Assembly: GCA_963971305.1 (NCBI GenBank)
Contig: OZ020306.1
Location: forward strand, 32,881,512-32,945,511
Origin: Arcuatula senhousia
Lineage: Eukaryota > Mollusca > Bivalvia > Mytilida > Mytilidae
Direction: 5' to 3'
DNA: 64,000 bases
The notes below the pieces were generated by a model. That model ran no database searches and was not told the origin of the DNA. It saw only the letters and a program-made list of their open reading frames with translations. The translations under genes and the position numbers were made by a program. This document shows positions 54,901-64,000 of this stretch, in pieces (within the stretch, counting starts at the first letter, position 1; every line of letters begins with the position of its first letter).

Positions 54901-57900
54901 TAAGCTCTAAAAAATGTTTATTATGTCGAAATTGTCAGATGACCCCTTATAGGAGTTTCGGTCCCTTAAGCGACAAAATAATGGTTTAAGCCTTATAGAT
55001 TTTGAACTATAGAAGATAGAGAAAAGGTTTTGCTTGCTTAAATGTTAAGCTAATTGAGCTCTACAAAATTGTCCATTAGGTCTAAATTGTCAGATGACTC
55101 CTTATGGCCTGTTAAATGACAAAAAAGTAGATTGTACGTGATATTTAAATTGTGTTTCATAGAAGATTGTGCCACCCATTTGCTTGTTTAAATGCTTAGC
55201 TTCATAAAGCTTTCCAATGGTTTCATTGCCATGGTGGGGTGTTGGCATAGTGAAATTTGTTAAATCAAGTCATTGAAACCAGGTGAGCGATTCAGGCTCC
55301 TGGGAGCCTCTTGTTGTTCTATAATGCTCATCAAAGGCATTTCAATGATTTTCCATTTTATGTACTTTTCAGATTTACTATCATCAGTTTTCCATCAGGA
55401 AGTATATTACACATAAAGACGTGTTCATGGTGGACGAATCTATTGATGATTTGGTTGTTGCCATTTACTTTACAGGAAACACTGAGCCATTGGCTACTTT
55501 AACTTCTCCAAGTGGCAAAACAACAAAGGAGTTCACGCTAGACACAGAGATGCAATCTTTGTCAACAGTTTTTCAAACTGTCGAGGTTACAAGTTAACAT
55601 TCTAACATTATATATTTTTTTTATTCTGTCTCAAATTTAAGAAAATAAGTTGCATTGTTCTTCATCAGCTATTTAGTGAGAGCATAGAAATGGTAAAGGG
55701 TATCCGAATAACAGAGTCAATCACCGATACTCAATACCTACCACAACGTAAACAGAAAACAAACAAAATCGTGCAGCACCTGCAAAGTCGTTGGTTTTCA
55801 TTGTCACCTACTATACTTAGTATGGGCTATTTTGATATATTTGCATTACGGATTCCCATCTTTATTTAGGGAAATTTAAGGTTGCTGTCAATAGTACATG
55901 TCCCCAGCATTGTAATCACTTTTGGCAACAAAAGCTGGTAAACAGCAACAATCTGGGCCGCTTCAGCCGCCATTCACGTGCTTTATATTGTTGTTTTTGG
56001 ATTTATTGTCGTTTATTTGTACTTTCTCTGTTTTAATTTCTGTCACAAATCATGTGTAATATGATTTATATGACAATAAAGTTATTATAATTATTTTTAT
56101 TATGTTGTATTCTTTAAACTTAATTCACATTTATTCCTAAGTCTAAATCGCAATACAATTCTTTCTGTTCTTGAAACCTTAAATCCTTGACATTTTTTTT
56201 TATTTTGACAGAAAGGACAATGGAACTTAAGAATATCTTCGACAAATTTGGAGATGCAAAACATCAGCATTTATATTTTTACGTCTACGGATAACTCGAA
56301 CATGCCTAAGATATCACTGACAGCAAAATCGATCTATCTTCCGTATCATAGTGACTATAGGCTGGCAGTCTTTGCGGAGGTCAGTCAAGGTCATCATTCT
56401 GTCCTTGGCCTTAATGTGATGGCGAAAATATTGACAGAAGATGATCAAGTTGATCAAACACAACTCTTTGATAATGGAGCAGGTATATCAAAATCCTTTA
56501 CATTACTATCACTCCCACTACCAGCAGAAAGTCTCATATCAATACGTACCAGTGATGCTCATTATAGTCATAGTTTATTTCTTTCTATTATTTGCCCTTA
56601 TACTATCAAACACCAGAAAAGCGCGGGGATATGCAGAGTGGCTTCTTCGACTAGTTTGGAATATGGAACTGAGACTTTATTTTTTGTGTCAGCCAAATTT
56701 ACCTCAGAATTAGTTAATACCTGTATACATGTTCCTACTCCTAAACCATATATGAATTATCTTATTTCTTATGAAACAATTTGCAGGTTAATATTACTGC
56801 CATTACCAGTAATAAGTTGAACAACAGTATCTTACAATTGATAATTGTCCCTGTTCATTTCTTTCTTTCTTTTGCCCCTTATACTAATTAACCGCGGGGA
56901 TATGCAGCGTGGCTGGCTGCTTCGACTAGTTTGTTTTGTTGACTGTATAATAGTTTTATTTTGACAATTTGCAAGGAATGATGTACCAAATGTTACTGTT
57001 TAGGTAAATTTTCGACTCATATTGATAAAAACTATAAAAATATCTATCTTTTTGTACTTTTGTTCTGTAGGAGCTGATATTCACAAAGGAGATGGTATAT
57101 ATTCAAGATTTCTACCATACCACAAGACCCATGACCAACAAATCACGATCAAGGCATACGATTCTAGAAATAAAGCTTATATAGCTAATATTTCCCTGGT
57201 GTGTAGCGAGGATGACGAGGAGGGAGGCAGCTGTAGTAAGTTTGTCATAGTCTGATACCGGTACTTTTCATTTTAAACATGCTTCACCCAAATTTTCAAA
57301 TGACCATAAGTCGAATGGAACTAAAGGAATTTTTTTTCATTTTCATTATGCTTCACCCAGGGTTTTCCTTATATTTTGAAGTAGAAGGCTAAAATTGTTA
57401 AGTAAAAGGTTAGAAGGCTATTTAGCCTTCTACCGCCTTCAAAGGAAACCACTGTTCACCCAAATTTTCAAATGACCATAAGTCGAATGGAACTAAAGGA
57501 ATTTTTTTCGCCATGAAAACTGGTTCAATCTAGCATTTCTTTTGACATGTTTATACCAAGTCATGAGATTTAACATTACATGTACCTTTTTGCGGTTGTT
57601 ACAAGAAATAAACTTGAATTACTACACTAATGGTTTTGCAATTGTGATTAGAAACGAATATTGCCACATTCATTTACTTTTTTCTTTGCAATCCATATTC
57701 AAATGATTCTGTCTACTTTTTAAGGCATTGGGTATAAGCCCTGAAGTTTCTAACTCTTGTTTTGTTGAAGAAGTGAAAAGGACGACTTGTTGTGAAAGTT
57801 AACAAATAAGCGCAACTACATGCAGTCGTGTATATATGTTATATTGCCTGTTTTGATATAGTAATGCTTACTGTACACTATAGCTGTAAAAAGCTGTTAC

Positions 57901-59824
57901 TATATCAAAATTTGCCAATTACAATATATTTTATGGTTTAGACCCAGTGAAAGATAGAAAGCAAATTCCCCTCCGATATGGACTAAGCCGAGTTACCCAA
58001 ATTACCATCCCAAGAAAGGCGAAACGGAGTCGCAGAGAAACCGTCCATACCGTTTTACCTCCAGCCAGAATCCATGACCTTGTTTCACATGGAATGGATA
58101 AAAACGGTATCATAACCTTGACCTTTACTGCAACTGGTGATGACCTTGACCACGGAAAAGGTGGGCAAAAGATAAAATTTTGTTTTTGAAAAATGAAATG
58201 TTGTTAGTTTTAATTGTCAAGATCGATCGTTAAAGGGTTTAACAATGGTTTATCATATTTATGATAAAAATGATGGGACCTGGTTGACCCTATTGATCAC
58301 TAGTCTATCACCTCTCCGGGTGTTCGAGTCCCTTATGTATAATTTACAAAAAAAAACTGGCATTCCCCACTTGTATGTGATTAGGTTTGTCTGTTACCTA
58401 CCCAAGGTCGGTGATTTTCTCTGGGTATACTTCGGTTTCTTCAACGCCCTACATGGCCCAGGTGCGTCGATAAAGATCGTTGAACACCAACCAAACACGC
58501 ACATAAAAATAATTGCGTTAGATAAAAACGTGGGATGTCGTAGAGCAATCTTATAAAAATTGGCCCTCGATCAACCTGCTCCTATTTTATCATAGCAACT
58601 GGTGTTTATTGTTATAGTTACTAGTGTAATGCAACAATTAAGCAGAAACTGTTGGTTCCTCGGGACCCTCTCGTTTAAATTAGTTGGTGTTTCTTAGTTC
58701 TTTTTGTTGTTGTCTTTGATTCTGCAGATTTTGTTATGGGGACTATCGAGATTCGAATACACAGAAATGATACATATAACACATACAATTAAATACAAAA
58801 TGAGTCTTTAAATGGGTTTGACGAACCCACAATTTTTTTCCGGTTTATTAAGTTGAAATTTCAAATTATAAAAAAAACCCATGATATTGATCTTAAAATC
58901 TATATTTATTATTCATTCTATACTTTACTCTTAAATTCATTTATTAATCATATATAAAAATATAAAGATTGTCTTGTGTCTTTATGAATTGATAATGATT
59001 AACTTTTAAAAACAGAAAACAGATTGAAAAATAATAGTAATATAGTGGGACCTTTGTGCTATTTATTCATCAAAGTTACTTGGTATAAATTTCAAAGTTT
59101 ATAAAACTGGGACAAATATACTTTAATCTGTCAAACTGAAATAAACACAGAAATTAAACTGTTATACATATTGTCTATAGAGATATAACTGATTGGTTAT
59201 GATTTTTTTAAGGAAAACTGGTTGTGTGTTGCATGAATGAAAAAAAATAAAATTGCCAAGGCACCTTGGTTGCTTTGTTCAGGTTTTGAAAAATAAGAAA
59301 TTATAAAATTGTTTAAATACACTATCATTAGTGTTTGGCATTTTCAATATTTTTGGTAGAGCGCCTCTGATGAGTCTTGAATAGACGAAACGCGCGTCAG
59401 GCGTAGCAAAATTTATTATCTGGAACTTTGTTGTCATTTTTATTTCTATTGTTTGATTTTTTAATTCAAATAAACAGTTGAGCGTTATAATAAAAACTAA
59501 ATCTTTTGGTCTCAACTATATGATCTTTTAACCTCTCTTTTTTTTATTTCAGCAAATAACTACATACTATTATATTCCCATAAAAGTGAAGAAATATTCA
59601 ACACGAAGGAACCAATCCAAGATCTAAAACATGTCCCACAGGCAGCACTATTGATTGGCAATCTAACGGACCCAAAGTCTTTCGGGCATACAGAAATGTT
59701 TCAAATAGACAGCAAAGCTTTACCTACGGCCATAAAGAACTCATTTGCATTCGTTGTGTATGCAATCGACAAAGACGGAAACATTGGGAAAATGTCAAAT
59801 CTTGTAACTGCAGGCAGAGTTTAA
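48976..59824 (+). CDS. CLCA: CLCA-family (calcium-activated chloride channel regulator-like) secreted protein, 12 coding exons
   Basis: Exons: 48976-49140, 49710-50004, 51564-51871, 52616-52846, 53091-53120, 53282-53537, 53968-54035, 55373-55585, 56212-56482, 57071-57235, 57942-58160, 59553-59824; 2493 nt, 830 aa, all phases consistent. Residues 1-20 are a signal peptide. The CLCA N-domain (about 22-330) includes ATKKRAYFKEIVILIPSTW, YADIVVSG and VHEWGTFRWGVFQEY. The family motif is HEWAHLRWG...E, and here the second zinc histidine is Thr163. The VWA region starts near 330 (RRTAIYL, NMDIDNGMA) but is only about 95 aa instead of about 165 and lacks DxSxS and TDGxDN. Then come beta-sandwich segments (FMVDESIDDLVVAIYFTG; DNGAG then DGIYSRFLP) and a C-terminal fibronectin-III-like domain (LTFTATGDDLDHG ... 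FAFVVYAIDKDGNIGKMSN). No membrane anchor. Family members are self-cleaving secreted modulators of TMEM16A channels; self-cleavage is unlikely here. The 30-nt exon is the least certain. Confidence 0.88.
50210..51412. repeat. Intronic array of ATAAGATATCTTAT palindromes, 21-bp base period
   Basis: About fifty GATATC-centred palindromes fill intron 2 of the CLCA gene. The common unit is ataagatatcttataaagtt plus one base (21 bp), regular from about 51259 to 51400 and with variable spacing (15-35 bp) elsewhere. A junction at about 50877-50890 restarts the order seen at 50203 (ctttaaagatatctcata, then aatttataagatatctc), suggesting that an ancestral array was itself duplicated. The open frames made of YKISYKV heptads are by-products of the 21-nt period. 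The array is almost GC-free apart from the G and C of GATATC. Confidence 0.92.
54453..55313 (+). repeat. AGCTCAC...GTGAGCGATTCAGG element in CLCA intron 7
   Basis: Begins tagctcacctggccgaaggc then tatgtgagcttatgtcatca, and ends accaggtgagcgattcaggc then gggagcctcttg. Same family as 35216-36418, with internal gtcagatgacccc/gtcagatgactcc blocks. A fragment of the left end is also at 60892-60910. Confidence 0.78.
56570..56945 (+). repeat. Local duplication in CLCA intron 9
   Basis: A block with gcgcggggatatgcagagtg and gcttcttcgactagtttgg at about 56570-56662 recurs diverged at about 56862-56938 (accgcggggatatgcagcgt, gcttcgactagtttgtt). Open frames running from exon 9 into this intron are read-through only. 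Confidence 0.6.
57276..57510 (+). repeat. Duplicated 60-bp segment, second copy interrupted by a 97-bp element
   Basis: atgcttcacccaaattttca followed by aatgaccataagtcgaatgg and aactaaaggaattttttt occurs at about 57278-57335 and again at 57348-57507. The second copy is split after ttcacc by the small element 57358-57454. Confidence 0.8.
57358..57454. mobile_element. Miniature hAT-like element, 97 bp
   Basis: Ends CAGGGTTTTCCTT and AAGGAAACCACTG (complement CAGTGGTTTCCTT), with an inner agaaggct...agccttct hairpin. TTCACC(C) is present on both sides (57352 and 57455) and once in the uninterrupted neighbour at about 57281. The CAGGG/CAGTG terminus and the 6-7 bp duplication suggest hAT. Confidence 0.7.
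58273..58520 (+). repeat. Widespread invertebrate SINE-like repeat
   Basis: Contains ctatcacctctccgggtgtt, cgagtccc, a gattttctctgggta block and cttcggtttcttcaac, which I associate with an abundant mollusc repeat family. A gttcgagtccc box-B-like motif is present, but no tRNA can be folded by eye. It lies in CLCA intron 11. Confidence 0.45.
59350..59470 (+). repeat. Bivalve dispersed repeat (gacgaaacgcgcgtc)
   Basis: Core cctctgatgagtcttgaata then gacgaaacgcgcgtcaggcg, followed by gttgtcatttttatttcta. A familiar abundant bivalve repeat, located near the 3' end of CLCA intron 11. Confidence 0.6.
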
Positions 59825-60282
59825 TGCAATGCTCTAACATACAAAATGTGTTTTAATATATATATTTTTAGATAGATCAGAAAATTACTAACATACTTCT
59901 TTATCTGACTCTGTATACCTATTTTTCTCCTACCATAATGTCCTAGTTACAAATCAAGACATTTCAAGTGTCATGGCAATGTGTCTGAGTGCCAGAGTCA
60001 TCGTTGTTTAAGCTTCCGTTTGTAGCAATATTATTTGAAATTCCTGATCTCAAGTCACTACACCTGCCCATGCCGGTCTTGTCTACAAATGTTACTGTGT
60101 TTGTCCCTGGTTTTGTTTAAGGTGCTCTTTCAATTAAACATCACTTAATTTATTATGTTTTTTTGTGTTTCTATATATTTTTTCTATCCGCGTGTTCTAT
60201 TTATCTTTAAGCGGTAACTGGTGGTTGTAAGCCTAAAGTAAGAAGACCCTTGAATCTTGATGATCTTCCAACTTCAGGCTGA
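59825..60282. other. 3' flank of the CLCA gene
   Basis: No gene seen. ATTAAA at 60133-60138, about 310 nt past the CLCA stop, is a possible poly(A) signal. Confidence 0.35.
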
Positions 60283-60990
60283 AACTAGTAAAGGTGTACC
60301 AAAGGGGTAATCAACATCATAAAACCGAAAAGACAAAGACAGAAGCGGTAGACAAAAAATCATCATAACGAAAACCGCATTAAGCAACGTGAACTAAAGT
60401 CGAAACGAGAGTGAACTCAGGTGCTCCGAAAGAGTAAGCAGTTCCTGCTTGCTATAGCACACCTGTCACGTTGCCAAATATATCGATTTAGTGTTGGTCA
60501 AATTCGGGAAGGATGACATTACCAAACTCTATGTCAAACCTCTGAGAAATAGAAATCTCGAATTTTTATATGTTAGAGGCAATAGGTATAATTAGGCATT
60601 AAGCTTAAACCCTAGGCAATAAGAAAATACCTAGTCATTAGTGTTAATGCCTAAATAGAATTTGGCATTAAGCTTAATGCCTAGGAGTTAGGTCTTATGC
60701 CTGATTTTTTTTCCATGAAAATTATTCTTGTTGCCAAACCAGATAATCTGATACATAATGAAAAGAAAATTTGAAATTAAAGGTTCAATATTAGTAAGTT
60801 TAGTTGAGATAGTATTTCTTTGGATACTAGTAGATAGCCCAATTTCAAACAAAATCAAATAATATTTATTTATAATATTTTTGTATTCTAGCTCACCTGG
60901 CCAAAGGTTTAATGCTTAATTATACCTATTGCCTCTAACATATACAAGCACATGGTGTCTTCCGTAATTTGTGTGATGATGATGTGTGTT
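60283..60990 (-). repeat. Dispersed repeat, inverse relative of 9700-10145, with a nested MITE
   Basis: Reads aaaggtgtaccaaaggggta, agtgaactcaggtgctccga, aagagtaagcagttcctgct and gcttgctatagcacacc, the complement of the copy at 9700-10145. The repeat is interrupted at a TATA by the element 60571-60940 and resumes with caagcacatggtgtcttccg. Confidence 0.78.
60571..60940. mobile_element. 370-bp MITE with 30-bp terminal inverted repeats and TATA duplication
   Basis: Left TIR 60571-60600 begins TGTTAGAGGCAATAGGTATA, and the right TIR 60911-60940 is its complement with one mismatch. TATA flanks both ends (60567-60570 and 60941-60944), while the related repeat at 9738-9741 has a single TATA and no insert. 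The left interior repeats (c)ctaggcattaagctta-type motifs. No coding capacity. Confidence 0.8.
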
Positions 60991-61039
60991 TCATGATAGT
61001 CCTGACTATAGGCTGTATAGCCTCTGCAACGACTATGTT

Positions 61040-61215
61040 ACCAATAAAGGTAAAGACTCGCTATGTCATTATGTGTCATGGGTCGTCCAGCCCATGACAC
61101 ACCACCGCCAACTGGTGTTACTTGACTGCTTCATAGTAGTATCCTTTGTTGTCGATGGATGCAGGGCCCGTCTTCCACTACCACTGGAGGTACTGGTCGG
61201 GATTCTGGGAGAATA
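61040..61215 (-). repeat. Dispersed coding-like repeat, copy C
   Basis: Reverse-strand relative of 5155-5300 (plus strand: gtgtcatgggtcgtccagcc, cgtcttccac and ggtactggtcgggattctgg). It is more diverged than copies A and B, and the shared reading frame is broken. Confidence 0.62.
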
Positions 61216-62192
61216 AATTAGTCGAAAAAGGGAAGTATTATACCAGCGTAAAAATGGGTATCAAAATTTCAAATTTCAACAAAAAAAATGAATTTGGTTG
61301 TGCCGTATGCAAATACCCCAGCCCTATACCCGCTGAACACCAAAAGTAAATAAATAAAAAAGTACTCGAATGAAAAAATACAAACAAGATTATATAGAAT
61401 TTGATTTAATTCCCTGATACATGTACAAAGTACCAAAGCGGGTATCAATAAAAGGGGTAACTTTGGTTGTGCGGCATGTGATCAAATGTGAATCAAAATT
61501 GAAACACAAAAGAATAGATAGAAAAGTAATCGTACTCAAAACTTTCATTAAGCGAAGCCATTTCTATCACCTAGGATATAGAAAATGTAATGAACTAGTG
61601 TTTTAAACGATTTAGACATTTAAAATCAATCTTAGTTTATTTTTCCACACTTTGAGACAAACCACGTTATTTTGAGATTCTCCTTTTTAAATGTTTCCGT
61701 ATCCGGTTGTTCTGAGCGACTGGTACCTACAATTAAATGTTAAGGTTGATGTAAGGGAAAATAGATACCCAACATGCAATGTCATGACGGGCACCTGCAC
61801 GATAAACAACACAATCTGAAAAAAACTCCTGAAACATTGCTTAAAATTTACTACCAGGTCCATGACATCTTTCAATCAAGACATCTGATCATCAATAAGT
61901 AATACCTACCCAATTAATACTAAGTGCATTTGCAAAAGTCGAAACATACACGAAAAGCCTGTGGTATCGAATGACGCCAACATGGACGTTGTAGATTTGA
62001 CAGAAAAGTAATGATAAAAACTAGTACATTAATGTTTCATTATGATGATATATCCTCTTTGGACTAAGCTTCACACAATTTCAAACAGATTAGGAGTTGT
62101 CAATAAACATCATGATGTGACCAAGTCATTACATTGAAAGGATATGATTTTAATTGTCCCAAATTTAAAACTTTGTACTTTAGTTATTAACC
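61216..62192. other. Upstream flank of NEK11
   Basis: No feature recognised. It presumably contains the NEK11 promoter and 5' UTR. Short open frames (for example 61421-61606, Lys-rich) have no motif. Confidence 0.3.
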
Positions 62193-63862
62193 ATGTCTCT
62201 TCAATACAAAAGACAAACCACAAAAGAGAAGAAAAAACCTAAGATATACTGCAACAGATATGAAGTCGTAAAGCGCCTTGGGAAAGGAAACTTTGGGACT
62301 GCCTTTCTAGTACGAGATCTCCGTCTTAAAACCTTAGTTGCAGAAGGTGAATCCGATTTGTAAGTATAATTGTGATCATTCAAGATCATATGATTGTAAA
62401 TGACCCAATAGTTTGTCTCCTTAGAAAAAAATATTACCAAATTTAAAAAAATTTGTTGTGGTGTATATATGATTGTTAAACATATTAAAAATGTTACATT
62501 AAGTTACACAGTACATTTTTTGTAAATGTAGTAGTAATGGACTAATTGAAGATGTGAACCCCTTTCAGGACTTTTTATATAGATTTAATCTTTTGTGGAA
62601 TCTTGAACTCATTTGGTTTCTATGCCATGCATGTATTGGTAACCAACATTGCAAGATAGATCTTGCTCTGCATGGTGACGAAGTCTGTATAATTTGTTGA
62701 AGACTTCACTCTTTAAGTATTCCTCATTACTATAATCTTTATGACTACTCAGATCTATATTAACTGTATGTAGTTTTAATGTCAGATGAATTCCAATTTC
62801 AATTTGCTTTCAGCTCATATATTGTTTTCCAAGGTGTTTAGTTTACATTTTTGCTATAAATTTACAGAAAAGTTTTGAAGGAAATATCTGTAGGAGAACT
62901 TGCCCCAGATGAAACAGTTGATGCAGTTAGTGAGGCCAAAGTCTTGTCAAAACTTAACCATCCGGGCATTGTTAAGTTCCATGATAGTTTTATTGATGGA
63001 GAAGCATTCTGTATTGTGACAGAATATTGTGAGGTAAAGTATAAAGATAAAAGAAGTAGTCATAAAATCCTGTTAAACTATTTGCTATTAGAGCAAAAAG
63101 AAACTTAATTACACATACATGTAAACCTATGGGGGAAAATGTTTTTATGCCATATGAAAGTAGGAATGGGGACATATACAATGTAGCGTTTGGGTCTCCA
63201 TATTTCTGTCTGTCAGCTAATATGTCCATCCAAATGTTGTGTAATGGGGCATGTGTCTTTTAGACATATTCTTGTTTTACTAAGATTGAATCATACTGCA
63301 TATAGAGATAAATCATGTAATAAACCTTACAAATCCTTGTTTGTTTTATATCATTTTAGAATAAAGAATTGTGCAAAAGAATATTAAAAGCTACCTCAAG
63401 AGTGTTATTCAATTTCACATGAATAGCAGCTTTAATCATTTAAATGGAGTTTTTTCTATTCAGAATGGCTCCCCTTCCTTTAGAATCAAGAACAGATTCT
63501 TAGGACACCCTTTTTTCTGCATGATCTTTGTAGATTGCAGAGGTGATTTGTCAAAATATAACAAACAACATATTTAAGTCCAAATAGGGTGATGCTTTGG
63601 AAAGAAAATCAAGAAAATCCACCATCTTCAAACAAAAGGATTTATAAGTGGCTTGTTGCCAATGTGTGTATATTGTGTATATATGATTTAATAACAATGA
63701 TTTTTATTTTCAGGGTGGTGATCTTGATGCCAAAATCAATGAAATGTCCAAAGCAAAGAAACATTTAGAAGAAAAAATAATTTTAGATTGGTTTGTGCAA
63801 TTAGTTTTAGCTGTCCATTACATGCATACAAGAAGAGTGTTACATAGAGATTTAAAGTCAAG
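62193..63862 (+). CDS. NEK11: NEK11 serine/threonine kinase, N-terminal part (right edge cuts the gene)
   Basis: Exons 62193-62359 (GAT TT|gtaagt), 62868-63033 and 63714-63862 (TCA AG|gtaatg) join in phase to 160 codons. The sequence shows the kinase N-lobe: glycine loop LGKGNFGTAFLV at residues 29-40, Lys60 in LKVLKEISVGEL, the alpha-C helix EAKVLSKLNHPGIVKFHDSF, hinge FCIVTEYCEGGDLDAKI and the catalytic loop LHRDLKS (Asp157). The LKVLKEISVGELxPxETV block and hinge are specific to NEK11 among NIMA-related kinases; human NEK11 acts in the S/G2 DNA-damage checkpoint. The C-lobe, DFG segment and coiled coil lie beyond the window. The start is the first ATG of an open exon with a basic N-terminus (KRQTTKEKKKPKIY). 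An upstream non-coding exon cannot be excluded. Confidence 0.9.
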
Positions 63863-64000
63863 GTAATGTTCAATGTAGACTAAGAGGAAGATATTGAACA
63901 ATTATTTGACATAGCATGAAACGTTAAAACAATTGAATTTCAGAAGGAAGGGATATGGAGAATGTAAATGAACATGACACAAAATCACTTGGTAAATGTT
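63863..64000 (+). other. NEK11 intron 3, incomplete
   Basis: Follows the donor gtaatg. No exon begins before the window ends. Confidence 0.6.

Noticed and set aside
56248..56820. 190-codon open frame as a single exon
   Set aside because: Only 56212-56482 is CLCA coding. Downstream of the donor at 56483 the sequence loses family similarity, and the next exon (57071) continues the conserved DGIYSRF motif in phase.
58313..58333. Box-B-like gttcgagtccc, possible tRNA gene
   Set aside because: No acceptor stem, D-arm or anticodon arm can be drawn; fits a SINE-like repeat instead.

Overview
The window looks like nuclear DNA of a bivalve mollusc, probably a mussel (Mytilus-like). It is AT-rich, with small coding exons separated by long GT-AG introns. 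It holds several short dispersed repeats of types I associate with bivalve genomes: TATACCCCCGC...GGGGGTATA elements, AGCTCAC...GTGAGC elements and the accaatgggg...gggcaacgacaaaacc repeat. The genus is an inference. The proteins themselves only say metazoan.

I assembled six gene models by hand from splice signals and reading phase. (1) DYNLRB1, dynein light chain roadblock, reverse strand, 1235-4625, complete, 97 aa. (2) An unnamed 174-aa single-pass membrane protein with Sel1-like repeats, reverse strand, 8495-12675. (3) SNRPB, the spliceosomal Sm-B protein, forward, 19011-23041, 176 aa, with a putative divergent reverse-strand gene starting at 18879. (4) A KCTD1/KCTD15 BTB protein, forward, 41801-46808, 266 aa. 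(5) A secreted CLCA-family protein, forward, 48976-59824, 12 coding exons, 830 aa, which has lost both the second zinc histidine of HExxH and the MIDAS motif of its VWA region. (6) The first three coding exons of the kinase NEK11, forward, 62193-63862, running off the right edge. The genes are functionally unrelated (motor, splicing, signalling, secreted, cell cycle) and show no operon-like organisation.

The rest is dominated by mobile and repeated DNA: 1-19 kb has LINE remnants and short dispersed repeats; 22.7-30 kb has hypervariable repeat arrays; 30.4-34.5 kb is a 4-kb element with 18-bp perfect inverted ends, into which a tandem MITE pair and then a 1.18-kb long-TIR Mutator-like transposon have nested; 34.5-40.2 kb has AGCTCAC elements and a 3.15-kb fold-back element sitting in one copy of a tandemly duplicated exon-like unit; 50.2-51.4 kb, inside a CLCA intron, is a 1.2-kb array of about fifty GATATC palindromes with a 21-bp basic period; 60-61.2 kb has nested short repeats.

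Several insertions can be read against an uninterrupted second copy of their target inside the same window, so target-site duplications and element ends can be inferred directly. All identifications come from reading the sequence and remembered family features; no alignment or search was run.
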